A stretch of DNA of 64,000 bases from Chaenocephalus aceratus (lineage: Eukaryota; Chordata; Actinopteri; Perciformes; Channichthyidae). The stretch is from the NCBI GenBank assembly GCA_023974075.1, contig CM043803.1, forward strand, positions 6,328,782 to 6,392,781. The letters run 5' to 3'. A program made the translations under genes and the position numbers. Under the pieces are notes generated by a model. That model worked only from the letters and a program-made list of their open reading frames with translations, was not told the DNA's origin and did no database searches. Each line of letters starts with the position of its first letter. The first letter of the stretch is position 1. Positions 13,210 through 42,600 of this stretch are shown piece by piece.

Positions 13210-15135
13210 ATCACATGAGTAAATTTGTGTTTTCACAAGAGTTTTGAAGATTTTCCGAAAATCGGATGTCAAATTTTAAGCTTTTGAGCTACTTATCTCA
13301 TCAAACAGTGCTCTAAGCTAAGGTGAGTAATTTGCATATATAGCAATACCAGAGACTGTCCTGAACATTTTGATATGTAACACATGGGGTTTCATGTTAG
13401 AAGAAATACATTTAAAGATCAAATGCAAAGATTTTTTTATAATTGCCAGTAAAATCGAAATCATATAGCTACAACACTATCTAAGATATTGCAGTATTAA
13501 AATCGGAGATAATATGCGTCTGGCAATGCGTAATATTTATTTTGTTCAACCCCCAACACCAAGTCCGACGATTTATTTCTCAGCCGCTTGTCTCCGCAAG
13601 ATGGCGCTGCACGTGACGTCAGAGTGTACAAACATATTTCCACCTGGCTTATCGCTCCATCAGTTCCATTTGAACTTTTTCACTGTAAACATTTTATTAC
13701 TTTGAATTATCACTATAGGTATTCATTCCATCCAAATACAACTGTTGTGAAAAAAAAATAAAAAAAAATAAAACATACTCTGTTATCCTCTTAGGCCCCA
13801 CGGACCCGAAATCGCGTCATTTGCAGGAAACGACGTCTAAGGAACCTTAATATTTAATAAACTATGAATATTTTATATCCATATAACGGGAAAAAACTCA
13901 TTTAACTGATTTTTTTCATTTATCTTTTAAAAAAAAAAAAAATATGCTAACAGTGAGCCTCTGAATTAGCCCCGAGCGAAAAATGCTAACCTATTACTGC
14001 ACCGAAAATCACTCCTAGCTCCCTTATTACTTATCCTAGCTCCACATCCAACACATTGTTTATGATCGTAAAGACACAGAATCTAACGGTGCCCACCTCA
14101 ACACTGAAAGATACAAACTCGCGAGGTTATCAACAAAAACGTACATCAAAACAAGTGGCGCTAGGTACTAACATGCGCTAAGCTAACATGGCTTACCTTC
14201 CTCTTTGTCTGGTCTAAACTGGTCTTCAATGGCATTAAAACGATAAAAACTATGATGTAGTTAATCCATAGGTTAATATCCAATGGGGCTGTGTCCCCTT
14301 TGAAATGTTCTGATAATCTATAAGCAATAAAACTGCAATTCCGTTATCTGCTGTCCGCTCTGTGCTCTGTGCTCTGTGCTCCGTGCGCTTTGAAATCAAA
14401 TCAAATCAAAATTTGTTTACATCAATTCTTTGGCGTTTCTGCATTGCCCGGCTCTTTCGTTCTTTCGGTTGTTTTTTGTGCTCAAATATGGAGGGGACGG
14501 CTCCGGGTTTCAGCCTCTGATGTACTTTAAATGCTTCTCCACCAACAGACTTGACGATGGCAGGATCAACATCGTATGCATCAGACGCGAAGTGGTCAGA
14601 GCACAACTTGCTCCATTTTGTCGGCTGCCAGCCAACACGATTCACTAAGATAATCCAGTTTCTGCAGATGATTTTGTCTTGGGGAAATGAATGAAAACTT
14701 CTCCCAGATCCCGCACCGTTCATACATCCGAAAGCACAACAATAACCCATGTTTTGCGTGATTTTGCGGATATAATTCAGAATTTTCTGCACCAGTCATG
14801 AGCGAAAAACACCGCTGACATGTGAACAGCGCACGAGACTGCCGAGTCGGGATATTTGGCCCAGAGACTGTTTGTACAAAATCACGTCACGCGCGCGGAG
14901 GCTGCTGGGAATGACATGTCAGAAATTCAGACGGCTTTGGGTCGAGTTTTGTATCAATAAAAAGCTTTTTTTTCCCGGGTGTATTATCTCGATTTAAATT
15001 CAATAAAAAATACAGGCAGTCTTAAAAACAACATTTCTATAAAAAATTCGCATATTTGGAAGCTTTGCATTTGATCTTTAAAAGGTGATTTAAGAAAACA
15101 TCTAAAAATCGAGAAAATACCCTTAGACTCCAGAG
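13210..15135 (-). mobile_element. Remnant of a THAP-type DNA transposon (Kolobok- or P-like)
   Basis: The right end reads CTTAGACTCCAGAGGG immediately before TTAA at 15,136-15,139; TTAA is the target of Kolobok elements. About 60 bp inside, TTAAAGATCAAATGCAAAG (reverse strand of about 15,063-15,081) recurs in the opposite orientation at about 13,412-13,430, so both flanks come from related terminal regions. A THAP-domain frame lies between them. The left terminus does not match the right end cleanly, so the left boundary is approximate. Confidence 0.55.
14406..14756 (-). pseudogene. THAP-domain fragment of a transposase
   Basis: From a Met at about 14,751 the frame reads MGYCCAFGCMNGAGSGRSFH and continues to KLCSDHF. 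The C-x-x-x-C pair, later C-x-x-H pair, spacing and basic tail fit a C2CH THAP zinc finger, the DNA-binding domain of P-element/THAP9- and Kolobok-type transposases and of host THAP proteins. The frame ends about 115 residues in, after a Lys/Arg-rich stretch, and no catalytic domain follows in any frame. It lies inside repeat-like flanks, so a transposon remnant is likelier than a host gene. A spliced gene continuing elsewhere cannot be excluded. Confidence 0.65.
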
Positions 15136-15139
15136 GGTT

Positions 15140-16251
15140 AAGAGGCACATTCAAATAAAGATTACATGTTGTCTTTTGAATTGTTTGTCTAAAGTCAAGG
15201 ATCTAGAACTGGTACTTAGTTTTAATGATACAGTCTGGTTGTTTGGAGGAGGCCTCACAGGTAAGAGCACTAACTAGCTACCATCACATGTACCTTAGCT
15301 TGACTTAAATGTATTAAACGTGTAGTTAAGTGATATCAAAATACAAATAACTAATGTCATGCAAACATATTAATATTTGCTTGATTCCAGTGTTGAATTT
15401 AGCACAATTGCATACAAACATTAAGGGGTTTTAAGATTCTGAAGTATTACGCTAAAAACTCAATAACTTAGATTATTATTTATAGTTTTGCTGAATAGTT
15501 TCATGTCCGCTTACCTTAGAAACGTAAAATGCAACGGCAGTGTTGTAGGAGCAAACACAGTAGTGGTGGCTTAAAGCCCAGCTCTGCTCCGCGCCGTCCG
15601 TTAGATGAGCCTGGTCAGATTAATAAGAAAAGGAGTTCAAAACACTGGCATAAAATTTATAACAATAATCTGATTTTAATGGTAAAAAAACACAATACGA
15701 AAATACAGAGTGCCCTGTAACAGAGCACTCTGGGCTCCCCGCTCTACTGCTGTGCAATACAGGTATCGGGACCAGCCAGTCAGAGACAGGAGGCATTTGG
15801 CATGAATAAACAACAGTATATATGGACATATTTGGGGCGGAGAGTCACTGCTTATCTTCTACCACCGGATCTACTCCTTTAATTTCCCAGGGAAGGTTTC
15901 ACACAAACTATTCTTTCTCAAACAATCAAACATTGTACACAGATATATTGGTATCAAACATTGTACACAGATATACTGGTGCTTGAGATTATATTGGCCC
16001 CAAAAAGAACCTTGAAAAGGACATGTGTGTGTGTTTGGGTAAGAGGAAGTGTATGTGTGTGTGTATGTTGATATCTAGGTCAGGGAGTGTATGGTGTGTG
16101 TGTCAGGGTGTCTGGGTCATGGAGTGTAAGTAAGAAGGTTTATATATATAGGATTACTTTAAAACAGTCCCAAATAATACATGTTCACTTCAATACAGTT
16201 CAAGATAATACCTGTTTACTTTAATACAGTTTAGAACAATATCTGTTTGCT
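15140..16251. other. Intergenic, no gene recognised
   Basis: AT-rich unique-looking DNA. A short local repeat (CAAACATTGTACACAGATAT twice) occurs at about 15,927-15,975, and GT-rich stretches lie at 16,023-16,110. No coding signal. Confidence 0.45.
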
Positions 16252-16254
16252 TTA

Positions 16255-16882
16255 CGGTACGTCCACACAGCAGCTTCAGAAGAAACTTCCACCGCTTCCA
16301 ACGCTTCTCTGCCCATTGACTTTGAATGGGGATGACGTCACTTTGCCTCGCTTTTCGCCGAACTGCATTGTGGGGGAGCGAAGCGAAGATTTCCAGGATG
16401 TCGAGGATCTCCAGTATTCAAAAGTTGAGCAATGTTCAACTTTTGAAGCTGAGCTGGAAGCGCCAGCCAATCAAACACGTTTATGCAAATCTGACAGTAG
16501 AAGCGCTAGCCAATCAAACCGCGTGTAAGCAGGGAGAACCAGACCGCAGTTCATTTCCTCATATTCCAAACGAGAAATTACGGTAGCAAATCACCCGGTT
16601 CTTTACGACCAGAACTATTACAATACAAACCGGAGGAACCAGGCATGGAGGGAGGTGGCAGAGACAGTGGGTGAAACTGCAGGTTTTCGCCTGTTTGGGG
16701 AGTTTATATATATATATATATTGCTCGCATAAAATCCCCAGGGTTTTTGCTTTGTATGTCGGGGGCGGGAGATTCATGTGATTGGTTGTTGGTCGCATTG
16801 CTCGCAAAAAATCCCAAGCTGTCAGACACGCCCAGCTCCAAGATTTTCAAGATTTTTGAAAAGCTGCTGTGTGGACGTACCG
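16255..16882. mobile_element. Harbinger-like MITE with TTA target site
   Basis: Terminal inverted repeats CGGTACGTCCACACAGCAGC and its exact reverse complement sit at the two ends, flanked by TTA at 16,252-16,254 and 16,883-16,885. A 3-bp TWA target is the hallmark of PIF/Harbinger. The interior is GC-rich, carries a GATGACGTCAC site and CCAATCA boxes, and shares segments with the element at 25,303-25,588. No transposase frame. Confidence 0.85.
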
Positions 16883-16885
16883 TTA

Positions 16886-18671
16886 GTGTGCAGATGGGGA
16901 GCATGTTAGCTTAGCTTGGTAGCTTCAGCTAGCTCTGGAACTTCCAGCTCGGTGGCAGCAGGTCCCGCCCAAGCGGCAAACTCTGGGGAACAGCCGGGAC
17001 GCCAATACGGAAGTGCCACACACTGCAGTTCATACATGGGCCGCTAGGGACTGGCTGCAGAAAGGAGCATGTTAAAATGCCCAACTTTACAGCAGAAAAA
17101 AACATGTTTCTTGTTTACAATAAATATTATTATCGATATAGTTAGATTTCACCTTCAGGATTATGAATCTGTGAGTGAATTGTTTTCTAACACAACCCTT
17201 TTATTTATATTAGGTCTTGAAGTTTTTGCATAAATTAGGCCGTGGTCACTTTGATGGACACGTACATGCCTCACTGTCAGCTAACAGCAACTTGTCCACT
17301 CTGCTAGGCTTCAACCATAGAGGCTAGCTACAACGTTAGTTAGTCATAGTAGGCCTACTGTACTTGACCCTTTAGCTTTAGCCGTGTTCGTGGTGATTGT
17401 GCCTTTTAGGGAATATTGTTACAAATACCAGACAATTAAAATGTCGTACTGTGCGCTTGAATGTACTAACAGAACTTCTAAGAAGTCTAAAATGATAATA
17501 TTATACATGTTTACCCCGTTCGCAGGTGTTTGTGTGCTTGGTAGCTTAGCTTGTTAGGACGTAACCCTTTATGCATACATATACATTTTAGTTTATGATT
17601 CAGCCTTGGGTAAGACTGTTATAGTCTATGGCTATGACGCCCATAATGCTAAACGGGAGCAAATGTTAATAGGGGACCCAATTATCCCAGTGGTGGCCGC
17701 CGGAGCTAACGGAGCCGCAGGGGGCTAGCTCCAGCCGGCGTCCCGGAGCTAGCCCACTGCAGCTCCGTTAGGTCCGGGCGGTGGAGTCCGTCTTTTCTCA
17801 ACGTGTGAATGACAAGCATTAGAATAACAAAATATAGCTAATTACGTTAGTTTAATTAGTTACGTAATCAGAATACAAAAAGCAAGTGTATTCAGCTGGC
17901 GTTACATTTGAAAAACGAGTAATCTGATTACAGTTACTTTCGTAAACCTGAAGTGAATACATTTTGGAATACTTATTGGAATTATTGGTGGAAAAGTTTC
18001 CTCACAAAATGCAATATTCATTACCGGCAGAACTGTGCGCACACTGCACCGTGTTTTACAAAGATAACAGATCACGTAGACCAGTGTTTCTCAAACTTTT
18101 TCATACCAAGGACCACTTAACCAATAAAAAAAACACTCACGGACCACCCAACTCCACAAATATCCAAAAACACATCGTTTTTTACAAATCACCTGAAAAT
18201 GGTACAAACAAGTGGCAACATTGTGATGAAGGTGTTTATCTGGGCTATATCATGCAATCGAAAGTGAAACTTAAACTCGCTCCATTGCGGAGATATTTCC
18301 CGCGAGAGTGCGGAAAACTTAAATGTATTTATTTCAAATGTGAAATTGTACCAAGTGTGCCGGACTCAGATGGAAATATTCGTGCTGGCCAAACGGCGGT
18401 ACTGCACATCCGTTTGGTTTGCCAGGCCCGGAAACACTTTTTCCCATTGACTTACATTAGGAAAGAGTGGTCTGTAACTCGTTGGATATTTTTTTTAAAC
18501 TAAATAAACAACCCAGTATGAACACTTGTATAGCCCTTATTTAAAAAACATTCGTTCCTCAAGTTGTAAACATTTGCTAATAATGTTTATTCTGAGAGTT
18601 TATTTCCCTCGGCATTATGAACGCGCATCTAACCCACGGGACCGCGCTGCCCGGCACGTTTCATGTTACGT
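16886..18671. other. Intergenic, repeat-derived, no gene
   Basis: A GC-rich inverted stretch lies at 17,690-17,785 (GGAGCTAACGGAGC against GCTCCGTTAG). CAGTGTTTCTCAAACTTTTT at about 18,082 resembles a hAT end, but I found no partner end. A 179-codon frame from 17,964 crosses this repeat and has no recognisable domain, so I do not call it a gene. Confidence 0.5.
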
Positions 18672-19333
18672 GTTCAGCACTACATGAGTTTTCTCTTTAC
18701 CCATGGATGCACAATAACAAAGGACCCATATCGCCTTACTTCGCCAGCCCACGGAGCTGTAATAATGGATATATTGTACATGTTGCAGTAATTCATCATT
18801 TGTAAAATATTATACTACATGGGCTGTATGATGTAAATCTTGTACCGTAAATGTTGTATTAAATAGTTAATATTACCGACGTAGATTAACGTTCCTGTAG
18901 CTTCTTACATATATATATATATATATATATATACCGTGCATAGATTATTTCATGCTAAATGAAGCTCTGTTGGATATCACTAGATCCTGTTACAGCATAA
19001 TAGAAGGTTACATAAACGATTGATTGTACATTAGCATAATTACTAGCTAGCCGCTAGCTGCTAACTGCATAATAACAAGCCATTACCATGCTGTCATGAG
19101 CGCACGGTGCTGTTACGTGTACGCAAATTGACGTGCTTGATGTGAACGACATGTTGGTTAGAGTTGCGCAGCCGCTATGAGCGCACATACGGGTACTTCT
19201 CAGGCATGCCGGGTAATCTGTGACGTTTCACTCTCTCAAAAGTGGGCCATTTTATCATCATGCGCTCATGAGCAACCTCATAGGAATGAATGAGGCCCCC
19301 GCCTCCCACCTGTATCCATTCTTATTATACATC
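18672..19333. repeat. Dispersed repeat, copy also at 51,861-52,503
   Basis: About 650 bp matches 51,861-52,503 in the same orientation, with small indels and a (TA)n expansion at 18,910-18,933 that the other copy lacks. Shared landmarks are GTTCAGCACTACATGAG at the left and CTTATTATACATCCA at the right. Family not identified. Confidence 0.85.
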
Positions 19334-19406
19334 CAATGACAGGGACAGACGGACAGATGTGCTGCCATCTTGGATTTCACGATAAAGTGATGGTGTTCCT
19401 CACTCA

Positions 19407-19475
19407 ATGTTTATTTATATAGCCCAATATCACAAATGTTACATTTCTCTCAGTGGACTTCACAGTCTGTTACTA
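19407..19475 (+). repeat. Dispersed repeat ATAGCCCAATATCAC, copy 3 (short)
   Basis: About 70 bp matching copies at 1086-1260 and 12,838-13,080; no simple-sequence tail beyond a short TCACTCAATG. Confidence 0.7.
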
Positions 19476-20482
19476 TGTTGTTTTTTCTTTTTGCAGGATC
19501 TTTTCAGTCACACACACCCTTTAATGTCTTCTCCAATCCACCCGCTTATGGGAGTATAGTAAGGCCTATGGAAATAATTTATGCAACACAATGTCTTGTT
19601 GTCTGAACATTTATGGTTTCCAAAAAAATGAATAAAACAAAAATATAAAGTATTTCCTCAAATAATTTTCATTGTCAAGGACCTGGACAGCTAAAACTGA
19701 GGAGAATTCAAACCAGGGGATGGGCGCTCACAGCAACACCTCGCCCTCCCTGCTCCCTGTCCAGGCTAGCGGAGGAGTCGGGAAGAAGCGGCTTTAATAC
19801 GAGACAAGCGACGAGAGAACAGGAAAAAAGGGGAGATGAGCATCAGTCAAATCTCGTACAGTAAAAAACAACCAACTATGAAATAACAAAAAAAATCTGT
19901 TGGGAATCTTAATCTTGGCAACTTGACTACTAATCTTTACACCTAAGAGTGAGACAACAAACCTAGAGTAATACAATTATTATTTATTCATAGTAAGTTA
20001 AATGTATATCCCTTATAATTGGAAATTAACTTTAAGGGGGCCGAACTCTCTGAAATAAGGCATCTGTAGTGCTGTTATCCGAGGGTCACACCTACACTCA
20101 GCCATCACAAAATGGGCGCTCTGAACATGGCTGCCAATACAACAATATCATCGTTTATATATGAGATTAGAGGGAGGATCAGCATTTCAACTTCTCTCTC
20201 TTCTGATTTGTCTTAATATAAACTCAGGCAAAAAAACATAACAGGGCAATGTTTGAACAGAGATGCAGATACATATAATGGCAACACAAAGATCACAAGG
20301 TATATAGGCAGGCTAGCCAGTGTCTCGTGGTCTGTGTGTCCGCGTGTGTGTAAAAGAGCCAAAAAGCAGCGGTAACAATGATATGTTCTGAAGGCTGTTT
20401 AGAGGGTGGAAGAAGGCAGGAGAGGGCGATCATAGCAGGAGGGTAAGGGCAGGGAGAGGAATTGAGGGTCGGAAGTGGCCAT
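19476..20482 (-). other. Downstream of glud1, probably includes its 3' UTR
   Basis: This lies directly past the glud1 stop. TTTATT at about 19,981-19,990 (AATAAA on the minus strand) is a candidate polyadenylation signal about 500 bp after the stop. No other feature seen. Confidence 0.4.
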
Positions 20483-37059
<16,577 letters not shown>

Positions 37060-37340
37060 GACTGAAGCTGGAGAACTGTGTAAACGAACTAATACAAAGG
37101 CAACTAAACTACAAGGACAATGGGGGTGGCGACAGGATATGGGGTAGAATGAGCAACACAGCAACTCCTCACCGTGTCCCGTCCTCTGGCCGACTGGGGG
37201 ATGGCCTACTGTGTCCGTTTGCTTTAAAAGGCAGCACGAGCCAAGGAGGGAAATGGGAGCTCCCCGGGACGCACGCGGAAGAGGAGGGTCGACAGGGGCG
37301 CGTTCACGTGCAAAGCAATTGACAGCGCACGTTCGCGAGT
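37060..37340 (-). promoter_or_regulatory. Probable glud1 5' UTR and promoter
   Basis: GC-rich compared with its surroundings and directly upstream of the glud1 start. A TTTTAAAG stretch at about 37,224-37,231 (minus-strand reading) could act as a TATA-like element. CG dinucleotides are frequent from 36,800 to 37,340, as in a CpG-island promoter spanning exon 1. The transcription start cannot be fixed by reading. Confidence 0.45.
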
Positions 37341-38924
37341 CTGCACCATTGAAAGACAGGGGGAAATAAATGTAGAATAAATATTTATTTATTCATTTTC
37401 AAATAGACAGCAATGTTTGTGTTTTAATTTAAAGGATGACTGTGGATACGTGATCACAATTGTTCGGTTCGTACGGAAGAGGACTGGAGTAGGGCCACAT
37501 GAGTCAGAACCATGGTCAGAACTCAAATTGTGTTGTACTTTTGGTAACATCCAAAACTTTTTTGTATTTTTAACAATTGATTAACCATATCATCCTTAAG
37601 TAAAACAAAAATGCATTCAAGCATTTTGTTTTCAGTTTTGTTACATTGAAAGAGGCTAAATGTTTGGGATTTAAAAATATGTTGCAGGGGAAAATAGATA
37701 TAAATGAAAGGAAAGGGGAAAATAAATATTTCGACAAATAAATGGACTTGCGAAAATGTTAACTATGAACATAGTTATACAATGTTTAGCCTACAAGTAA
37801 AATAGGCACATCAACCATCCAGATGCCCTCTCAGTACCACCTAAAGGCTACATGATAATGATGATGTTTAAATCTTATTAAAAAAAAGATGTTGTGGGAA
37901 ATGAGAATCATTTCAAAACAAATCATTTCTATATTAATTATATCACTTTTTCATTATGTTTGTAGGAACATTAACTGGCAGATATGAAGTACATCAGCTT
38001 GATCATTTATTAGCTTTTTGTACACCAGAGTGTGTACATTGTGGTTTGTTCAAAGGATCTCTATGAGGCCTGCTGCCATCAGCAGTTCCCTCTGATCTGT
38101 TGAGTGATAGAAATGTGGAAAAGGCCCATTGTGTTTGCATCCGTCATTAACCCCCACATGAGCAGCAGCAAGTCGTGTTGGCTTGATTTGTTGATGTGCA
38201 GTGTTTTCCTATCACCACCAACTACTAACAGTATCCATTAGAAAATATCAAAAATTGTAAATATACTGTAACTATTTGACACTTTGTCAGTCAGCTTACA
38301 ATGTAGTGTGCTTTTTTCAAAATGTATATATTTCTCTGAGATGAGCATGTTCTGCACTTGTGAAACGTGTGCATCTTTGTGCGGTTATATGTGTATGGCA
38401 TCTGCTCCCATTGTCTGAGAAACGCTAAGATAGCAACTGTTCTTTTGTGACACCATACTCATTACATGTTCCCATTATTTTACACAGAAGAATGGCATGT
38501 GTGCAGACATTGTTTACGGCTCCACACAGAGAGAGAATCTTAGTGCTGAGCTCCTCTGAATGAAGGCCCTGACCTGGGCTTACACCTGTGGACTCTGCAC
38601 GGAAGATAAGATTAGATCATGCCCCCAGGTACAAATACACATGTTGAAACAGTGGCACTCACCTAATGACTACACAAAAGCATATGCACATTAAATGACG
38701 GCTCTAATGTGTGTGTGCTTGCACTGTGCTATACGATTTGTAAATGTACAGAGAACTGTGCAATGAATCTGAATGAAAACCTGTATTGTCCCTGAGGACA
38801 AAAGACAAAGATAGCATTCGTTACCATGTCGTCTATTGTAATCAGAAATAATTCCAGACAAGGTTTTACTTTTACTAATGCAATATAGTGCTTATCTTCT
38901 CATTCTTCTATTAAGTTGGGTGGG
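37341..38924. other. Intergenic, no gene recognised
   Basis: AT-rich unique-looking sequence between glud1 and the 5.9-kb transposon. No exon-like frames and no clear repeat ends. Confidence 0.45.
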
Positions 38925-38926
38925 TA

Positions 38927-39485
38927 GAAGGGGGTATCATGCACCCCCCTGAAATATACTTTTAATCAGCTTTTCTCGATTGAAAAAATGGTGTAGAAAA
39001 CGATTAGCTATGTTAAAAAGTTGAAAAATTGTCCCACGTATTTTTTTTTCCCAAATTAGTGTTTATTTACCCTAAAAATCGAGTTTCACTCTTTTTACAC
39101 CTTTCACTATATCTCAGCCATTATTGCAGATAAAAGAACAAATAAGGTAGGCCTATCCAGATCCATGTTTTGAGGGTCAAGGAACACAATAAAACTATTC
39201 TTAAAGTAATCACATGTGTCTGTGGCATGCTATTATGCCAATTAGTGCCGCCATTACAAGAAAATAGCATTTTAGTCTTGTACCAAGAACGATGTATTTT
39301 GCACCGACAGAGAAATATTCTTATAATCAGTGTTTCCTAAGTGTAAAAAGTATGTAGAAAATGATGAGCTATGTTAAAATGTTGTCTGGATGTCCCACAT
39401 GTATTTTTTATGCAAATTTTTGATGGTCAAAGATCACAATAAAACTATTCCCAAAGTGATCACATGTATCTGTGGCATGCTATGC
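38927..39485. repeat. Left terminal inverted repeat with two tandem units
   Basis: Unit 1 (about 38,950-39,236) and unit 2 (about 39,309-39,486) share a TGTAGAAAACGATTAGCTAT-like core. Both end in ACAATAAAACTATTC and CTGTGGCATGCTAT. Unit 2 is shorter and more diverged. Confidence 0.8.
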
Positions 39486-39686
39486 AAATTTAGAGACGCC
39501 AATATTGCAGTACAGTAAGTGAACACATAAGGTGTCTAGACAGATGTTGTGTATTTAACCAATATGTATTTGTTTTGTACTAGCCTACAGCAAGGGTCAA
39601 ACATCATAATATAAGTATTGATGTGACTACTCTTTCCCATTCCAGATAAGCAGTCAAGGTTTGGCTCTCCACTATCTGATTAATAC

Positions 39687-42600
39687 TCAATCTGAATCAT
39701 CGTTTTCAATGCTATCATCAGAGTCAAATTCCTCTTCCTCTTCGTCTTCCTGTTCACGCTCTGTCGTGTCCAGGAGATCAACCAGGGAGGTTGGCAGGAC
39801 AGGACCACAGGACCACACCGGTCTCAACACTCCATCAGTCCTCATCCATCCCTGCTCCTCATCATAGGGGTTTGGTTTTTCTAAAATTGATTCATCAGCT
39901 CGCTTGTACAGGGCGACGCGATGGTTCACACGTTGGACGTGCGGCTTCAGAGCATCATAGCATGGAGGAAGGCGAGCAAGGTCAACCTTAGACTTGGCAG
40001 TGAGTTTATCGTCCTGCCCCACCATTTTGCGCAGCAACTTGGCACGGACTACGTCCACTGAAGACTCACGACTCTCTCCATATATCAGACAGGTGAATTG
40101 CTCCAACTGCTTCATCACCTCAGGCTTGACATTCCAGTTGTCACCGAGTTGACTGAACGCCCTGTGAAACTTCGGGTTCTTCTCCAGCTTTTTCAAGGGC
40201 CCCACCTTCCCCTTCCCTTTGAAGGCACTGGTGCAGTCTTCTCCGCTGAACACATGGAATCCAAGAAGTGTGGCACAGTAGTCTTCTCCCAGGGATTCTG
40301 CGAGCTCAGAGAGGTTGAGAAGTTGTCTATGTTTCCCTGACCCGTATCCAGGTATATAGTCAGCAGAGTTGGGTGTAACGCGTTACAAAGTAACGTTACA
40401 AAGTAACGCGTTACTGTAATAATATTACTTTTGTCGGTAACGGAGTAGTGTAACGCGCTACTTTTATAATTCAGTAATCACACTACAGTTACTAACATTG
40501 CCCCGACACGCGTTACTTCGTTACTTACTAAAAATCAGTCAAAATCAAACCTCAACAAACACCTGCAAAGAACACATGCTAAGGTAAAGCTAACGCACAG
40601 CTATTTGTTGTTTGTTTATATCACATAGTCTGTTGTTCTTCTCTGTTTTCCGGTTGTTGCCTGTTTTGAATGACGAATACACACTACCGCCGCCTGCTGG
40701 TAAGGGGAGTTATTGCCACTCACGCATGCGCAGTTCGTACGTGCTCGGCTGAAGTCTTTGCGGTGTCTGGTTCCAGTGCAACACATGGCCAACACGCAGG
40801 AGAACACGCCGACGCAACAGCGTGAGCAGAGATAGACTGCGCAAAATATACAGATAGCAGGAGACAGAGGACAGCCACGGTCAGATAGGAAAACATTCAG
40901 GATCTGGATCAGTCTTATGCGACAATGGAAACTGAACTAAAGAGAACAATTGAAACTTTAGCAGTCTGCATGATCTGCCTGCAGGGAGGGGCGGGCCGGC
41001 CCTGCGAGTAAAGTAACGAGTAAAGTAACGAGTTACTTTATGTATAGAGTAACGAAGTAGTGTAATATATTACTTTTTTTTTTAAAAGTAATATGTAATA
41101 TGTAATATATTACTTTTTTTTTGTAACGACCCCATCTCTGATAGTCAGCCTGATGGCATTAGCGTGGTAAAGAAAAATCACAAAGATATCTGTGTCAGGT
41201 GTTCAGACTACAGCATTCTTGTACCCAAGGGCAGCAGCATGATGAAGGTAGAGTACCACCCTTGTATCAGTCTCTTCCTGGTTGCTGTAGATTGTGGGGA
41301 GCTCACTTACCTCAACCTGATACACAATGGGACATTGCACTTTGATCAACAATGACAGAGACTAGACACAAATCACAGATAATTACTTAGAGTATAATTA
41401 AACCATCAATCACTTTTAATATGGTCTTTCAATTTACCTTGCCATTTGAGGAGAGAAGTTGATGGGCTCTCCCTTCCACGACCAGCACTGCCATGTATGT
41501 TCTTTCCAGCCTTGAAGCTGCCTGTTGATCACTCCATACTCGCAGCAGGAGCTGGCAGAGTTGCTTTTTGTTGTCATCATTTGTGAGAAACATCTTGAAG
41601 TCATATGGCTTCCAGGTTGCTGGTCCAGCCAAAATGATCTTCTCTGAACTGCCACGTCTCAAGCTCTCCTGTGCTTTGATAGATCCTGGATGGTAACTGT
41701 CAGTCGAGAACAAAAAGTGCTTTTTGGCCATCATCTGATCAAGCAATTGTAGGCATATCTCCCCACAGGTTGGAGGAAGGTTGGTGAGGACATGGAGCAG
41801 AGCCATGCCATCCTGGATGAACAGGGCATCCTTAGGGTATCGCAGATCCTTTGGGGTGGTGTCCGCCAGAATGTAAAGAAAGGGTCCAATCATAACCACA
41901 TGACGGACAAATGTATCTGGCCAACACCAGATGATGGGTAGGGCTTTCATACAGACACCAAGATCAAATGTATTCAGGACCCACCTCTGATCCACCTGAT
42001 CAGTGGCTAGCTCAGAACGCTTCAGTAGCTCACGAACAACTGTATTGTCAGTGATTGGTTGATTGATGGGCGTGCCGTGAAGTAGTCCACTGTTGATTTT
42101 CTGAGTGGAGGAGTACCAGTTGCAGAGGTGAAGCCCCCTAGTCCAGGCACAGGCTGCTGTCCATTGCTTCCGATGTACCTGATAAAGAGCCAGCTGTAGT
42201 ACACTTGCATCTCAGTTGCATAGACTGTGTCATTCTCTGCTGGCGGTGTGAATGATGAGCCATCATTACACTTTGGGTCGGCGCGAGTGAAGTGCAAGGG
42301 TGGGAGTGTTTCTGGTGTGTTGACTTTCAGGCTACGCTGTTGCGACTTGTCGATGACGGGTAGCATTCGGACCTTGTTGCTCTCAAACCCAGGCTTGACC
42401 ACCTGGACCATGATTCCCCCAGCACTGTTGACATTGTTGCTGCCGTGCACACTGGGCGTGGTTTTATTCAAATTGTCCCACTCACAGTAGAATACCATGT
42501 TTCCCTCTCCTATTCCCTCTCACAATTGCGGGTGTCCGATAGGATGAGACTTTGTCCAGGACCTTTGCCAGGGCAGTTTCCAACTCCAAACCAAATCCGT

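Noticed and set aside
17964..18503. 179-codon frame
   Set aside because: No domain, no exon-like boundaries, and it crosses a hAT-like repeat end (CAGTGTTTCTCAAAC); most likely a chance open frame.
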